The notes beneath the pieces are model-generated. The model did not search any database and was not told the origin of the DNA. It was given only the letters and a program-made list of their open reading frames with translations. A stretch of DNA of 64,000 bases from Rickettsia felis URRWXCal2 (lineage in GTDB: Bacteria > Pseudomonadota > Alphaproteobacteria > Rickettsiales > Rickettsiaceae): positions 496,001-560,000 of the forward strand of contig CP000053.1 of NCBI GenBank assembly GCA_000012145.1, given 5' to 3'. A program made the position numbers and the translations under genes. This document shows positions 19,934 to 29,893 of this stretch, piece after piece; position 1 is the first letter of the stretch; every line of letters starts with the position of its first letter.

Positions 19934-20710
19934 ATGAATAATAACTTAATAGCCGCTTTAAAAGATTTAATTATTAATACCGGTAGGGTTGCACTAGATA
20001 TAAAAAAGGCAGGAATATTGACTGATATTAAATCAGATGGGTCAGTAGTCACTAATGCCGATAAGGAAATTAGTAAAGTAATTTATCAGTCTCTACAAGT
20101 CTTAACCCCCAAAATAGCTATAGTATGTGAAGAGCAGCCGCTACCTATATTAAGCAGTGATACTTTTTGGTTAATCGATCCTATTGACGGGACGCGGAGC
20201 TATGTAAACGGTAAAAGTACATATACGGTAAATATAGGGCTTATTGAAAACGGTCTTCCAACTATCGGCTTGATATATCACCCTGAAACAGCAAAGCTAT
20301 ATTATACCGATGTACAGGGGCGGTTAAAAATCGAACAGAATTCTAAAGAAATATTTGTTAATCATGAACCTAAACATGAAGAGCTTAATGCGGTAATAGG
20401 TTTTTATAATTCAAATAAAGATACTAAAGAATTTTTAAGTAAATATTCATTCGGTCAAATAAATGCAATAGGCAGTTCAATTAAACTATGCTTAATTGCT
20501 GAAGGAGCAGCTGATATATATCCAAAATTCGGTCAAACTATGGAATGGGACATAGCGGCAGGTCATGCTTTGATTAAAGCCGGCGGCGGTAATATTTTAG
20601 ATTGTGACGGACAAGAAATTACTTACGGTAAAGAAAATTTTGCTAACCCCAATTTTTTCGCTTGTAGTAAATATTGGTTGAAAAGGGAGGCTGTATTTCG
20701 TGGATACTAA
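19934..20710 (+). CDS. cysQ: 3'(2'),5'-bisphosphate nucleotidase CysQ (inositol monophosphatase family)
   Basis: 258 residues. Metal and substrate motifs of the Li-sensitive phosphatase family: KSDGSVVTNADKE, CEEQP (metal-binding Glu), DPIDGTRSYVNG (motif 1) and EWDIAAGHALIKAGGG (motif 2). CysQ removes the 3'-phosphate from PAP; in an obligate intracellular bacterium it may serve general phosphonucleotide detoxification. The last codons (FRGY then TAA) sit in GTGGATACTAAGTCGTCATT, which matches the flank found beside other family A elements (GTGGATACCAAATCGTCATT), so the C-terminus looks element-derived. Confidence 0.9.
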   Translation: MNNNLIAALKDLIINTGRVALDIKKAGILTDIKSDGSVVTNADKEISKVIYQSLQVLTPKIAIVCEEQPLPILSSDTFWLIDPIDGTRSYVNGKSTYTVNIGLIENGLPTIGLIYHPETAKLYYTDVQGRLKIEQNSKEIFVNHEPKHEELNAVIGFYNSNKDTKEFLSKYSFGQINAIGSSIKLCLIAEGAADIYPKFGQTMEWDIAAGHALIKAGGGNILDCDGQEITYGKENFANPNFFACSKYWLKREAVFRGY

Positions 20711-20752
20711 GTCGTCATTGCGAGCAGGCATTGCCTGCGTGGATACCACCCC

Positions 20753-20848
20753 GTCATTGCGAGCAGTCGTAGACTGCGTGGCAATCTCATGAAATAATAC
20801 TCCTGAGATTGCTTCGTCGAATTACTACGTAATTCTTCTCGCAATGAC
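20753..20848 (+). repeat. Palindromic element, family A, with extended left flank
   Basis: 96 bp core with GTCATTGCGAG and CTCGCAATGAC ends. An extra truncated start (GTCATTGCGAGCAGG) at 20714-20752 precedes it, giving a compound element between convergent cysQ and mutS. Confidence 0.85.
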
Positions 20849-20885
20849 GAAAAAATCGATCCATGCAACAATGCCAACACCCACA

Positions 20886-23546
20886 TCAAACCAACTTCTT
20901 TAACTCATAAATCAATTCAAGTGCTTCTTTAGGGGATAGTTTATCAGGGGCGATAGTTCTAAATTGCTCATCTAATTTGCTGCTTATAGTAGTTTTATTA
21001 GGCTCAAGATTAAACAAACTCAAATTATTTGATTCCGTCGATAAGATATTTTTTCCTTTACCGGTAGAAGTTTTCTCAAATTTAAGCAGAATCTGCTCAG
21101 CTCTATTTATAACGCTGGCAGGGAGTCCTGCTAAAGCTGCAACATGAATACCGTAAGATCTATCGGCAGCCCCAGATATAATATTATGCAAAAACAGAAT
21201 ATCTTTACCTGACTCCTCAATAGCAATAGTATAATTTTGCAAAGCCGGTAGGAAATTACTCATAACGGTTAGCTCATGATAGTGAGTTGCAAATAAACAG
21301 CGACATTTTAGCTTATCATGGATATATTCAAGCACCGACCACGCTATAGATACACCGTCATAAGTGGATGTGCCTCTACCTACCTCATCAAGTATTATTA
21401 GTGAGTTTTTTGTAGATTGAGCAAGAATCGCCGAAGTTTCAAGCATCTCTGCCATAAAGGTTGATTGTCCCCTAATTAAGTCATCAGCAGCACCTATTCG
21501 GCTAAATATCTTGTCGACTACTCCTATTTTGGCACTTTTAGCAGGCACAAACGAACCTATTTGAGCAATGATTGCAATAATGGCGTTTTGGCGTAAAAAA
21601 GTACTTTTACCTGCCATATTAGGACCGGTAATTAACCAAATACGCTCAAACTCCGATAAATGACAATCATTATATACAAAGCTTTTGCTTTCTCGCTTTA
21701 GTGCTTTTTCTACTACAGGATGCCGTCCTTTAACGATATCAAAGCTTAAATCATCGGTAAATTCAGGCTTAACATAATCATATTCATCAGCGATATAAGC
21801 AAAATTACAAAATACGTCAAGTCCGCTTAAGGAGCTTGCAAGCATTCGTAAATAGGAAGCTTTTTCGATTACTTGGTTACAAATATCCGCATATAATTCT
21901 TTTTCTAAGCTTATTACTAAGGTTTTAGCGTTGGCTAACTCGCTTTCAAGCTTTTGTAGTTCAGTAGTAGTGTAACGGACACTATTAACCGTTGTTTGAC
22001 GGTGAATAAATTTGGGATCAAGGATTTTATTAACATTTTTAGCGGTAATATCGATAAAAAGCCCTATAACATTATTATGAGATATTTTTAAACTGTCTAT
22101 GCCCGTTTCTTTGCAATATTGATCTTTTAGCTTTTCAATATGTAATTTCCCGTTATTAATTAAATCATGTAATTGGGCTACTTTCGGATGATATTCATGT
22201 TTTATTATACCTCCGTCATTTAAATTATTCGGTGCATCTTCTCTTATGCTCTCGTCTATTAAATTATATAATTCCGCATCACCTGATAGAGGTTTAATAA
22301 TTTTTTCGATAAAATCAGGTAAATTAAAACCGTAAGCGTCAAAAAATACTCCTTTAATAATCGTTGCAGCTTCCAAGGTATATTTAATACTAAGTAAATC
22401 ACGACCTGAACTTCTGTTCATTGTAATACGTGTTAGGCAGCGTTCTATATCACTAGTTTTTTTTAGAAGTTCTCTAATTCTTTTTACTATTTCTAAGTTG
22501 GAATAAAAGAACTCGGTAATATTTAAACGATGATTTATTTTAGCAATGTTGGTTAAAGGACTTGAAAGAAAATTATATAGTAAACGTCCGCCTTGTTTAG
22601 TAACCGTATGATTGAGAGTGTTTAGTAAACTTCCTTTCAGGGTCCCTTGTGAGTTTGTTACAATTTCAAGGTTGCGTCTAGTTGCGAAATCAATAGTCAT
22701 ATAGCTATGAAAATTGATAATTCTAGGGATTGGTAAATGAGGAATATTTTGTTTTTGCGTTAATGATAAATATTCTAAAATGCTACCTATGGCACAAATT
22801 TGACTGCTAGATATCTCACCGATTCCTTTAATATCTTTCATTTTATAAAAGTCTAAAATGATTTTTTCGCATTTATTAATCGCAAAAAAACTATCAACCT
22901 GATAGGTAATACGAAAATTTAATTGTTTGAAAATACTATCCGCAAGATTAGAAGATCTCAAGTTTTCGCTAAGCAGAATTTCACGAGGCTTTAAACGAGC
23001 CAGCTCATTAAGAATTTCCGCTTCCGGTACATTAACTACAAAAATTTCGGAAGTAGAAAGATCAACATAACAAAGGCTAGCCGTTTCTTTATTTTTCGTT
23101 ATTACAAGACTTGCTAAATAATTAGGTTCGGCTGAAGCAATTAGATTCTCTTCAATTATAGTTCCCGGAGTTATAATACGTGTAACGTCTCTAGTAACTA
23201 CCGCTTTATAACCGCCTCTATTTTTTGCCTCTTCAGGGGTTTCAAGCTGGTCACAAATAGCAACCTTATAATTTTCTTCAATTAACTTAGTTAAATAATT
23301 CTCAAGAGCATGATAAGGCACTCCGCACATCGCAATTTCTTCTTCACCGTTTTTACCTCTTTTTGTTAAGGCAATACCGAGTACATTGCTGGCTAAGATT
23401 GCATCCTCATAGAACATCTCATAAAAATCACCCATTCTAAATAGTAGTAAACAATCTAAATGAGCAAATTTAATGTCTAGATATTGTTGCATCATTTTCG
23501 TTGCAACATCGTAATTATATTTTTGTTTAAATTCTTGAAGATTCAT
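20886..23546 (-). CDS. mutS: DNA mismatch repair protein MutS
   Basis: 886 residues, usual MutS length. The N-terminal mismatch-recognition motif GDFYEMFYEDA (Phe and Glu that stack on the mispair) is intact, followed by the connector and clamp domains, the Walker A GPNMAGKSTFLRQN and the DEVGRGTSTYDG ABC signature region, and FATHYHEL near the C-terminus. MutS starts repair by binding mismatches and recruiting MutL. It begins 3 bp after the remains of the fic-family gene, so they were once co-transcribed. No lesions. Confidence 0.98.
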   Translation of the reverse strand: MNLQEFKQKYNYDVATKMMQQYLDIKFAHLDCLLLFRMGDFYEMFYEDAILASNVLGIALTKRGKNGEEEIAMCGVPYHALENYLTKLIEENYKVAICDQLETPEEAKNRGGYKAVVTRDVTRIITPGTIIEENLIASAEPNYLASLVITKNKETASLCYVDLSTSEIFVVNVPEAEILNELARLKPREILLSENLRSSNLADSIFKQLNFRITYQVDSFFAINKCEKIILDFYKMKDIKGIGEISSSQICAIGSILEYLSLTQKQNIPHLPIPRIINFHSYMTIDFATRRNLEIVTNSQGTLKGSLLNTLNHTVTKQGGRLLYNFLSSPLTNIAKINHRLNITEFFYSNLEIVKRIRELLKKTSDIERCLTRITMNRSSGRDLLSIKYTLEAATIIKGVFFDAYGFNLPDFIEKIIKPLSGDAELYNLIDESIREDAPNNLNDGGIIKHEYHPKVAQLHDLINNGKLHIEKLKDQYCKETGIDSLKISHNNVIGLFIDITAKNVNKILDPKFIHRQTTVNSVRYTTTELQKLESELANAKTLVISLEKELYADICNQVIEKASYLRMLASSLSGLDVFCNFAYIADEYDYVKPEFTDDLSFDIVKGRHPVVEKALKRESKSFVYNDCHLSEFERIWLITGPNMAGKSTFLRQNAIIAIIAQIGSFVPAKSAKIGVVDKIFSRIGAADDLIRGQSTFMAEMLETSAILAQSTKNSLIILDEVGRGTSTYDGVSIAWSVLEYIHDKLKCRCLFATHYHELTVMSNFLPALQNYTIAIEESGKDILFLHNIISGAADRSYGIHVAALAGLPASVINRAEQILLKFEKTSTGKGKNILSTESNNLSLFNLEPNKTTISSKLDEQFRTIAPDKLSPKEALELIYELKKLV

Positions 23547-23549
23547 ATT

Positions 23550-24630
23550 TTACTTAATAAGCTTATAACGTGTAGCTTTTCCTTGTCCAAGACGCTCTAA
23601 ACGTTTTAAATTAGATAATTTTTTATTATAGACTCAACAGTTCGTTCAGGAAAACCAAGTGCATTTACAGCATCTTTACGACTAAATTCGTTAATTTCTT
23701 TTGTATTAATCCAATTCCACATCATTAGTTGTTTTGCAGATAACAAATACTCTATATTATCATTTTTAATTATTTGTAATGCTCTAGTACTTTGTGATTT
23801 AACCACATTTAAAAAAAAATCAACCAAGCGGTAATATCTTCTGATTTTGTCTTCCATGTAGCTTGAGTTTTATTAAGTGCCATATAATAATCAATTTTAT
23901 TTGCTTCAATAATGTGTTCATGAGAAATAATCTGAACAAACAAATAACCATGTTTTAAAAGCAATAAATTAGTTAGTAATCTGCTCGTTCTACCATTTCT
24001 GTCCTGAAATGGGTGAATTGCTAAATACTCAAAAATAAAATTAGCAATAATGATTAAAGGGTGCTTAGTTTTACTATCAACCGTCCAATTGTACCAATCT
24101 ATTAACTCCTGCATTTCTTTTTTTACTAGATAAGGTGGAGTTGGATCAAATATCGTACCGACTACATTGCCATTATGATCTTTTGCTTCTACACGATTTG
24201 ATCCAAATTTATAATTTCCTTTATGTCTTGCGTCTTTTTCACTATGAACCAACATATCACTATGTAACTTTAATATAAATGATTCCGTAATACTAATTTC
24301 TTCATAATTATTAAAGATAAATTCAAGACACTTTAAATATCCAACTATTTCTTGCTCATCACGAGTCTTAAATTTTTTAACACTTAGATTTTTATATAGA
24401 TTTTCTACTTGTTCATCAGTAAGTTTATTACCTTCAATACGATTGGAGGAGCCGGTTGAAGTGATAATTACTGAACGTGTAAGACGATCTAGTGTTTGAG
24501 GTAAGATTTGTCCCGTAATATACCAACTATTTTTTATTCCTTCAATTTCAGAAATTTTTGTATAAATTTCTTCAATTACTGAAGGATTAAGATTTAGTCT
24601 TTTATGTATACGAAAATCTTGTAGATTCAT
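23550..24630 (-). pseudogene. Fic-domain protein, two homopolymer frameshifts
   Basis: A Fic (AMP-transferase type) gene of about 360 codons. The N-terminal frame carries an inhibitory-type motif (SSNRIEGN, matching S/T-x-x-x-E-G/N) at about residue 60 and the catalytic HPFQDRNGRTSR, where a canonical Fic has D-G-N-G-R. It breaks at a T9 run (coding strand; 23811-23819 on +) where ten T would keep the frame. The next frame (MWNWINTKEINEFSRKDAV) is a winged-helix-like tail, broken again near 23622-23630 in an A6 run; the restored frame ends KATRYKLIK and stops at 23550-23552, 3 bp before mutS. Inactive as written, unless the homopolymers vary. Confidence 0.85.
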
Positions 24631-24696
24631 TTCACTATTTTTACATGAGTACTATGTGAAATAATGTTAGATAATGTGAGTAAAGTCAATATATTT

Positions 24697-25134
24697 TTAT
24701 TTTATTTTTAACAATCTAACGTTATGTCTACCGCCTTCAAATTTAGTGGTTAAAAACTTATCTATAATATCAAACACTATTTTGTAATCTATGGTTTTTG
24801 CTCCGAGTATTAAGATATTAGCGTCATTATGAGCTTTAGCGTTTTCAGCGGTTAACATATTATGGCACAAAGCTGCTCTTATTTCCGAGCTACGATTAGC
24901 GGCTATAGACATACCAATTCCTGTATCACTAATTAAAATACCGATAGGAGCTGATTTTTCAATAATAATATCTACTACTTTCTTAGCATAATCAGGATAA
25001 TCGACGGTTTGTGTATTATTCGTTCCGCAGTCATAAACCTTTAAAGATTTCTGCTCTAAATAATTGATAATTTCAGACTTAAGCTCATAACCTGAGTGAT
25101 CATCACTAGCTATGACAATATTATAAGTTTTCAT
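24697..25134 (-). CDS. rpiB: Ribose-5-phosphate isomerase B (RpiB/LacAB)
   Basis: 145 residues with the RpiB signature: N-terminal [28 protein letters not shown] and [11 protein letters not shown]. It interconverts ribose-5-phosphate and ribulose-5-phosphate. At the position of the E. coli catalytic Cys66 (usually LICGTGIG) the sequence reads LISDTGIG, so Ser69 replaces the cysteine; some RpiB enzymes work with Ser and a different base, so activity is not excluded. Monocistronic, 66 bp from fic. Confidence 0.9.
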
Positions 25135-25221
25135 AGTTAATTTTTTGATGGAAAATAATGATAAAAATTATATACTATGTAAGATTTGTTTTCTAATGTA
25201 AATAATAGTTTTGTTAAATAT

Positions 25222-25854
25222 ATGAAATATTCTGTTGCACTTAGTATTGTTATATGTTTTTGTTTAGTTGCTTGTGTTGAACAGCCGCCTGCTCCAATTG
25301 AGTATAAAGTAGGAGATGTTACTGCGAATAATAATTCTACCGAATTAGAACACGATGAGGGGTTGATAGTTCAAAGAACTATGGAAGACGATTCCGTATC
25401 AGAAAAAGTTAGCGGTAGACTTGAAGAACCAAAGGCAAAAATTATAGAAGATGATAATGATGATATTGAGATTCCTATATCTCGGAATGAAGATGAAGAA
25501 GAGATAGAGCAGTCAAGCTTTGTAAAACCGTTAAACGGGGTAATTATTACCGAGTTTAAAGCCGGTAAAAGTAAGGGGATAGATATTGCCGCTAAAGAAT
25601 ATAGCGAAGTTAAATCGATAGAGGCAGGAACGGTAATATATTCAGGTTTTAATAAACAATTCGGTAATTTAGTAATAGTTAAGTTAGATAAAGACGATTT
25701 AGAAGTAGCATATGCGAGTTTAGACGATTTGTTACTTAAAAAAGGTGATAAAATTACTAAAAATAGTGTTATCGGACATGTAGAACATAAGTTATATTTT
25801 GCGATGCGTAAAAACAAAATAGCGGTTGATCCTAGTAAATATATAGAATTTTAA
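25222..25854 (+). CDS. LytM/M23-like lipoprotein, metal ligands lost
   Basis: I chose the ATG at 25222 (210 residues) rather than an upstream TTG because it gives a proper lipoprotein signal (YSVALSIVICFCLVAC with a lipobox cysteine). An acidic linker follows, then an M23-like domain (KSKGIDIAA, GTVIYSGFNKQFGNLVIV, KLYFAMR). In active M23 enzymes the ligands are H-x(3)-D and H-x-H; here the first is K-G-I-D and the last is KLYF, so only the Asp remains. This resembles EnvC/NlpD-type proteins, which activate amidases without cutting. It lies directly before the peptidase-like gene at 25855. Confidence 0.8.
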   Translation: MKYSVALSIVICFCLVACVEQPPAPIEYKVGDVTANNNSTELEHDEGLIVQRTMEDDSVSEKVSGRLEEPKAKIIEDDNDDIEIPISRNEDEEEIEQSSFVKPLNGVIITEFKAGKSKGIDIAAKEYSEVKSIEAGTVIYSGFNKQFGNLVIVKLDKDDLEVAYASLDDLLLKKGDKITKNSVIGHVEHKLYFAMRKNKIAVDPSKYIEF

Positions 25855-26544
25855 ATGGAAGATTTTATTACTCTTACTAAATACGGTGAACCTCAAAATG
25901 TTATAGTAAGGAGGAGTGGTAAAGCTAAAAATATAGCCATACGAATTACGCCTAAAGGTGCAGAGCTTGTATTGCCTCTTAAGGCAAAGCTAGAGAAAGG
26001 TCATAATTTTCTGTTAAGTAAAGAATATTGGGTTAGGCAAAAATTACGCCGTAATGTAACTGTGATACCAAAGGATAAAGATAAGATTTCTATTTTGGGA
26101 AAATCTTATGAAATAATACATATTGATTCGTCTAAAAATCAGATAAAACTAAATGATTCTACGTTAGAAGTATATTGCAGTACGGTACTAAAAAAACTTA
26201 GTATAGAAGTATTCCTTAAAAAGACATTATTAGCAGAAATAAAAATAATAGTAGAGAATATATCTAAAAAACATAATTTGACTTATTCCAATATTAGAAT
26301 AATGGAAAATGTTACTCGCTGGGGAAGCTGTTGTAGCAAAGGGAATCTTGCTTTTAATTGGCGAGTAGTTTTTGCTCCCTTTGAAGTACTGAAATATTTA
26401 GTAGCTCATGAAATGGCACATTTAAAAGAAATGAATCATAGTGAAAATTTTTGGGAGTTAGTTGAGGATATATATCCTGAATACCAACCGGCAAAATTAT
26501 GGCTAAAAAGAAACGGTAAGAATTTATATAGTTATTTGTCGTGA
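25855..26544 (+). CDS. YgjP/SprT-like metal-dependent hydrolase (DUF45)
   Basis: 229 residues. The C-terminal zinc-binding site AHEMAHLKEMNHSENFWELV (H-E-x-x-H plus downstream His) is typical of the YgjP/WLM-related DUF45 metallopeptidase-like family, and the preceding RWGSCCSKGNLAFNWR is the usual companion motif. The N-terminal part (KNIAIRITPKGAELVLP) fits too. The biological substrate is unknown. The start follows the previous stop with no gap, so it is probably translationally coupled. Confidence 0.9.
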   Translation: MEDFITLTKYGEPQNVIVRRSGKAKNIAIRITPKGAELVLPLKAKLEKGHNFLLSKEYWVRQKLRRNVTVIPKDKDKISILGKSYEIIHIDSSKNQIKLNDSTLEVYCSTVLKKLSIEVFLKKTLLAEIKIIVENISKKHNLTYSNIRIMENVTRWGSCCSKGNLAFNWRVVFAPFEVLKYLVAHEMAHLKEMNHSENFWELVEDIYPEYQPAKLWLKRNGKNLYSYLS

Positions 26545-26562
26545 AATAAAAAGGTAAAATAT

Positions 26563-26802
26563 ATGAACCATTTAGTTACAAATGAAGAATCTAAATATAT
26601 TAATAAGCTGATTGATGAAGTTACGCTATATCATCAACCAACTTTAATAAAAGGAAAAAGGAATAATGCTATATTAATTTCTGAAGAAGATTGGGAAGAT
26701 ATACAAGAAACTTTATTAGTATCGTCAAATAAAAAATTAAGTGAATCCTTACTCAAGGGCAGAAATACACCTTACTCCGAATGTAGTACAAAATTAGATT
26801 AG
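26563..26802 (+). CDS. Antitoxin, Phd/YefM type
   Basis: 79 residues. The layout (a leading helix, then LIKGKRNNAILISEEDWEDIQETL) fits the Phd/YefM DNA-binding antitoxins that neutralise RelE/YoeB-type RNases and repress their own operon. The toxin gene starts 5 bp after its stop. The C-terminus, which wraps the toxin, is short and polar. SD-like AAAAGGT precedes the ATG. Confidence 0.85.
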   Translation: MNHLVTNEESKYINKLIDEVTLYHQPTLIKGKRNNAILISEEDWEDIQETLLVSSNKKLSESLLKGRNTPYSECSTKLD

Positions 26803-26807
26803 TTATA

Positions 26808-27074
26808 GTGTATACATTATATTATACGCATGATGCGAAAAAAGATTTTAAGAAAATTATAAAATCAAATCATAAAGAGATTTGCTTACAGCTTTTGGAT
26901 TTAATAACTCAAAATCCTTTTCAAACTCCACCTCCATATAAAAAGCTTTTAGGGGAACATGTAGGGATGTATTCACGAAGAATTAATATACAACATAGAT
27001 TATTTTATGAAGTTGATGAAAAAAATAAAAGAATAAAAATATTGAGGATGTGGAATCATTATTATGATAATTAA
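26808..27074 (+). CDS. Toxin, YoeB/Txe type ribosome-dependent mRNA interferase
   Basis: 88 residues from a GTG start 5 bp behind the antitoxin. Family motifs: [25 protein letters not shown] and a C-terminal WNHYYDN with the catalytic His-Tyr pair. The typical family sequence has Glu in PPPYEKL; here Lys replaces it, so the general base may be lost. It may cleave mRNA at the ribosome A-site when the antitoxin is degraded, or may be a weak or dead toxin. The pair sits between the YgjP-like gene and thyX. Confidence 0.88.
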
Positions 27075-27091
27075 AGAATACAGAGGATAGA

Positions 27092-27976
27092 ATGCACAAC
27101 ACCACGAAAAGAGTAACAGTTCCGGCACTTGAAGAAATCTTATACGAGCCTATAAAAGTGTTGGATCACGGTTTTATTAGAGTTATCGATTATATGGGAG
27201 ATGATAGTGCTATAGTACAAGCAGCACGCGTATCTTACGGTAAGGGTACGAAGCAGCTAAATCAAGATAAAGGGCTGATAAACTACTTGCTTCGTCATTA
27301 TCATACTACTCCTTTTGAGATGTGCGATATCAAGTTCCATATTAAATTACCGATATTTATTGCAAGACAATGGATTAGGCATAGAACAGCTAGTGTTAAC
27401 GAATATTCGGCAAGATACTCTATTTTAGGCAACGAATTTTATTTACCAGAACCGGCAAATATTGCTTCCCAATCTGCCGTAAATAAACAATGTAGGGAGG
27501 GGGATAGCTTACCGAAAGAAGGGGCTGAAAAGGTTCTTGCAATTTTAGAAGAAGATGCTAAACAGTGTTACGGGCATTATAAAGAGCTAATGAATGCCGA
27601 TGAAGATGGTAATATTATAGATGAGAATAACACAGGAATAGCAAGAGAGCTTGCCCGTATGAATTTAACTTTAAATTATTATACGGAATGGTATTGGAAA
27701 ATTAATTTACATAATTTACTTCATTTTTTAAGGTTACGTGCCGACCCTCACGCACAATATGAAATTAGAGTTTATGCTGAAAAAATGCTTGAGATAGTCA
27801 AAGCTTGGGTTCCTTTTACTTACGAAGCTTTTGAGGAATATCGTTTGCAGGGAGCAAATATTTCACGTAAAGGTTTAGACGTAATCAAAAGAATGATAAA
27901 AGGTGAAAAAGTCACCCATGAGAGTAGTGGTATGACTAAGAGAGAGTGGGAAGAGTTAATGAAGATTTTTGGATAA
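27092..27976 (+). CDS. thyX: Flavin-dependent thymidylate synthase ThyX
   Basis: 294 residues. The ThyX signature is [15 protein letters not shown] (R-H-R-x7-S pattern, FAD and dUMP binding), and [21 protein letters not shown] is present near the C-terminus. It makes dTMP from dUMP using methylene-tetrahydrofolate and FAD, replacing ThyA. A good SD-like AGAGGA lies before the ATG. The gene starts 18 bp after the toxin, so it may share its transcript. No lesion. Confidence 0.97.
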
Positions 27977-28009
27977 CTTTGCAAGATGTCATTGTGTGGA
28001 CACCAAATC

Positions 28010-28143
28010 GTCATTGCGAGGAGCGAAGCGACGTGGCAATCTCATGAAATAATACTCCTGAGATTGCTTCGTCAATTGCTATGCAATTTCCTCGCAATGA
28101 CAGATAAAGCCGATCCACGTGGGCAATGCCCGCTCGCAATGAC
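28010..28143 (+). repeat. Palindromic element, family A, with extended right arm
   Basis: Core 28010-28101 with GTCATTGCGAGGAGC left and CTCGCAATGAC right, then a flanking GATCCACGTGGGCAATGCC module ending in a second CTCGCAATGAC at 28143. A decayed start (GTCATTGTG) lies at 27988. A frame of 62 codons crossing it is spurious. Confidence 0.85.
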
Positions 28144-28170
28144 GTTAATTATAAATAAGGAGTATTTTGA

Positions 28171-29505
28171 GTGAGAAATATTATATATTTTATACTATCA
28201 CTATTATTTAGCTTTAAAGGTTATGCACTTGAAACAATAAATATTGAGCATGGGCGTGCTGATCCTACGCCTATAGCAGTTAATAAATTTAATGCCGATA
28301 GTTCTGCTGATGACGTAGTAGGTCACGATGTGGTGAAAGTTATCTCTAATGATTTAAAGCTTTCGGGGTTATTTCGTCCTATTTCCTCTGCATCTTTTAT
28401 AGAAGAGAAGACAGGAATAGAATATAAACCGCTTTTTGCTGCATGGCGTCAAATTAATGCTAGCCTTTTAGTAAACGGTGAAGTTAAAAAACTAGAAAGC
28501 GGTAAGCTTAAAATTAGCTTTATATTATGGGATACATTGCTTGAAAAACAGCTTGCCGGCGAAATTCTTGAAGCACCGGAAAATTTATGGCGAAGAGCAG
28601 CACATAAAATTGCCGATAAAATTTATGAAAAAATTACCGGTGATGCCGGTTATTTTGATACTAAAATAGTGTATGTATCAGAAAGCACTTCTTTACCGAA
28701 AATAAAAAGAATTGCTTTGATGGATTATGACGGGGCTAATAATAAATACCTTACCAATGGAAAGTCACTAGTATTAACCCCAAGATTTGCTCGTTCAGCG
28801 GATAAGATTTTTTATGTTTCATACGCAACTAAAAGAAGAGCTCTTGTTTATGAAAAGGATTTAAAAACAGGTAAAGAAAGCGTAGTAGGTGACTTTTCCG
28901 GTATATCTTTTGCCCCTAGATTCTCACCGGACGGTAGAAAAGCCGTAATGTCGATAGCTAAAAACGGCTCGACGCATATTTATGAAATTGACCTTGCTAC
29001 TAAACGGCTTCATAAATTAACTGACGGCTTCGGTATTAATACCTCTCCTAGCTATTCACCGGACGGTAAAAAAATTGTGTATAATTCTGATAGAAACGGT
29101 GTGCCTCAATTATATATCATGAATTCGGACGGAAGTGACGTTCAACGTATTAGTTTCGGTGGAGGTTCATACACTGCTCCTAGTTGGTCGCCTAGAGGAG
29201 ACTATATAGCATTCACTAAAATTACTAGAGGAGCTGAAGGAAAAACTTTTAATATCGGAATTATGAAAGCATGCCCCCAAGATGATGAGAATAGTGAAAG
29301 AATAATAACAAGCGGATATTTAGTCGAAAGCCCTTGTTGGTCGCCTAACGGACGAGTTATTATGTTTGCTAAAGGTTGGCCGTCGAGAGCTAAAGCTCCG
29401 GGGAAAAATAAAATTTTTGCAATTGACCTAACAGGTCATAATGAAAGAGAAATTATAACACCGGCGGATGCTTCTGATCCTGAATGGTCAGGCGTGCTGA
29501 ATTGA
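28171..29505 (+). CDS. tolB: Tol-Pal system protein TolB
   Basis: 444 residues from a GTG start with AAGGAG 8 bp upstream. Signal peptide [18 protein letters not shown], an N-terminal domain (VIHNDLK-like SGLFRPI), and a six-bladed beta-propeller built of WD40-like PD40 repeats ([41 protein letters not shown]). TolB is periplasmic, couples Pal to TolQRA and keeps outer-membrane invagination at division. It stands about 13 kb from tolQRA here. Confidence 0.96.
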   Translation: MRNIIYFILSLLFSFKGYALETINIEHGRADPTPIAVNKFNADSSADDVVGHDVVKVISNDLKLSGLFRPISSASFIEEKTGIEYKPLFAAWRQINASLLVNGEVKKLESGKLKISFILWDTLLEKQLAGEILEAPENLWRRAAHKIADKIYEKITGDAGYFDTKIVYVSESTSLPKIKRIALMDYDGANNKYLTNGKSLVLTPRFARSADKIFYVSYATKRRALVYEKDLKTGKESVVGDFSGISFAPRFSPDGRKAVMSIAKNGSTHIYEIDLATKRLHKLTDGFGINTSPSYSPDGKKIVYNSDRNGVPQLYIMNSDGSDVQRISFGGGSYTAPSWSPRGDYIAFTKITRGAEGKTFNIGIMKACPQDDENSERIITSGYLVESPCWSPNGRVIMFAKGWPSRAKAPGKNKIFAIDLTGHNEREIITPADASDPEWSGVLN

Positions 29506-29508
29506 TTT

Positions 29509-29893
29509 TTTTGTCATTATTGTCATTGCGAGCGACTAAAGGCGTTGTTGTATGGCTCAAAAAATGCCCTCGGTGTCATTCCCGCGTGGATATCTAATCG
29601 TCATTGCGAGGAGCGAAGCTTTGCTGCAATCCAGAAAAAATAATAAAAAAATTCTGTAAATCAGAATTTTTAACTGGATTGCTTCGTCGAATTACTACGT
29701 AATTCTTCTCGCAATGACGGAAAAGCAGGTCTATGCAACAATGCCTTGCGAGCCATGCAACAACACCACGACTAAAAGGAGCGTGGCAATCTCATGAAAT
29801 AATACTCCTGAGATTGCTTCGTCGAATTACTACGCAATTCTCCTCGCAATGACGGTTTGGGTATCCACGCAACAACACCCGTTTGCAATGACG
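29509..29893 (+). repeat. Composite cluster of family A palindromic elements
   Basis: The 398 bp gap after tolB is almost all repeat. It holds a fragment (29519, GTCATTGCGAGCG), a family B-like start (GTCATTCCCGCG at about 29575), a full family A element with an A/T-rich hairpin spacer (29600-29719), a truncated copy (about 29782-29854) and a last half (TGCAATGACG, to 29893). No open reading frame of interest. Confidence 0.75.

Noticed and set aside
25371..25817. 148-codon antisense frame in the LytM lipoprotein gene
   Set aside because: Shadow of a coding region in an AT-rich gene; no start context and composition is low complexity.
27986..28174. 62-codon frame after thyX
   Set aside because: It lies entirely within a family A palindromic element and its flank; the amino acids (IARSEATWQSHE) are the standard translation of that repeat.
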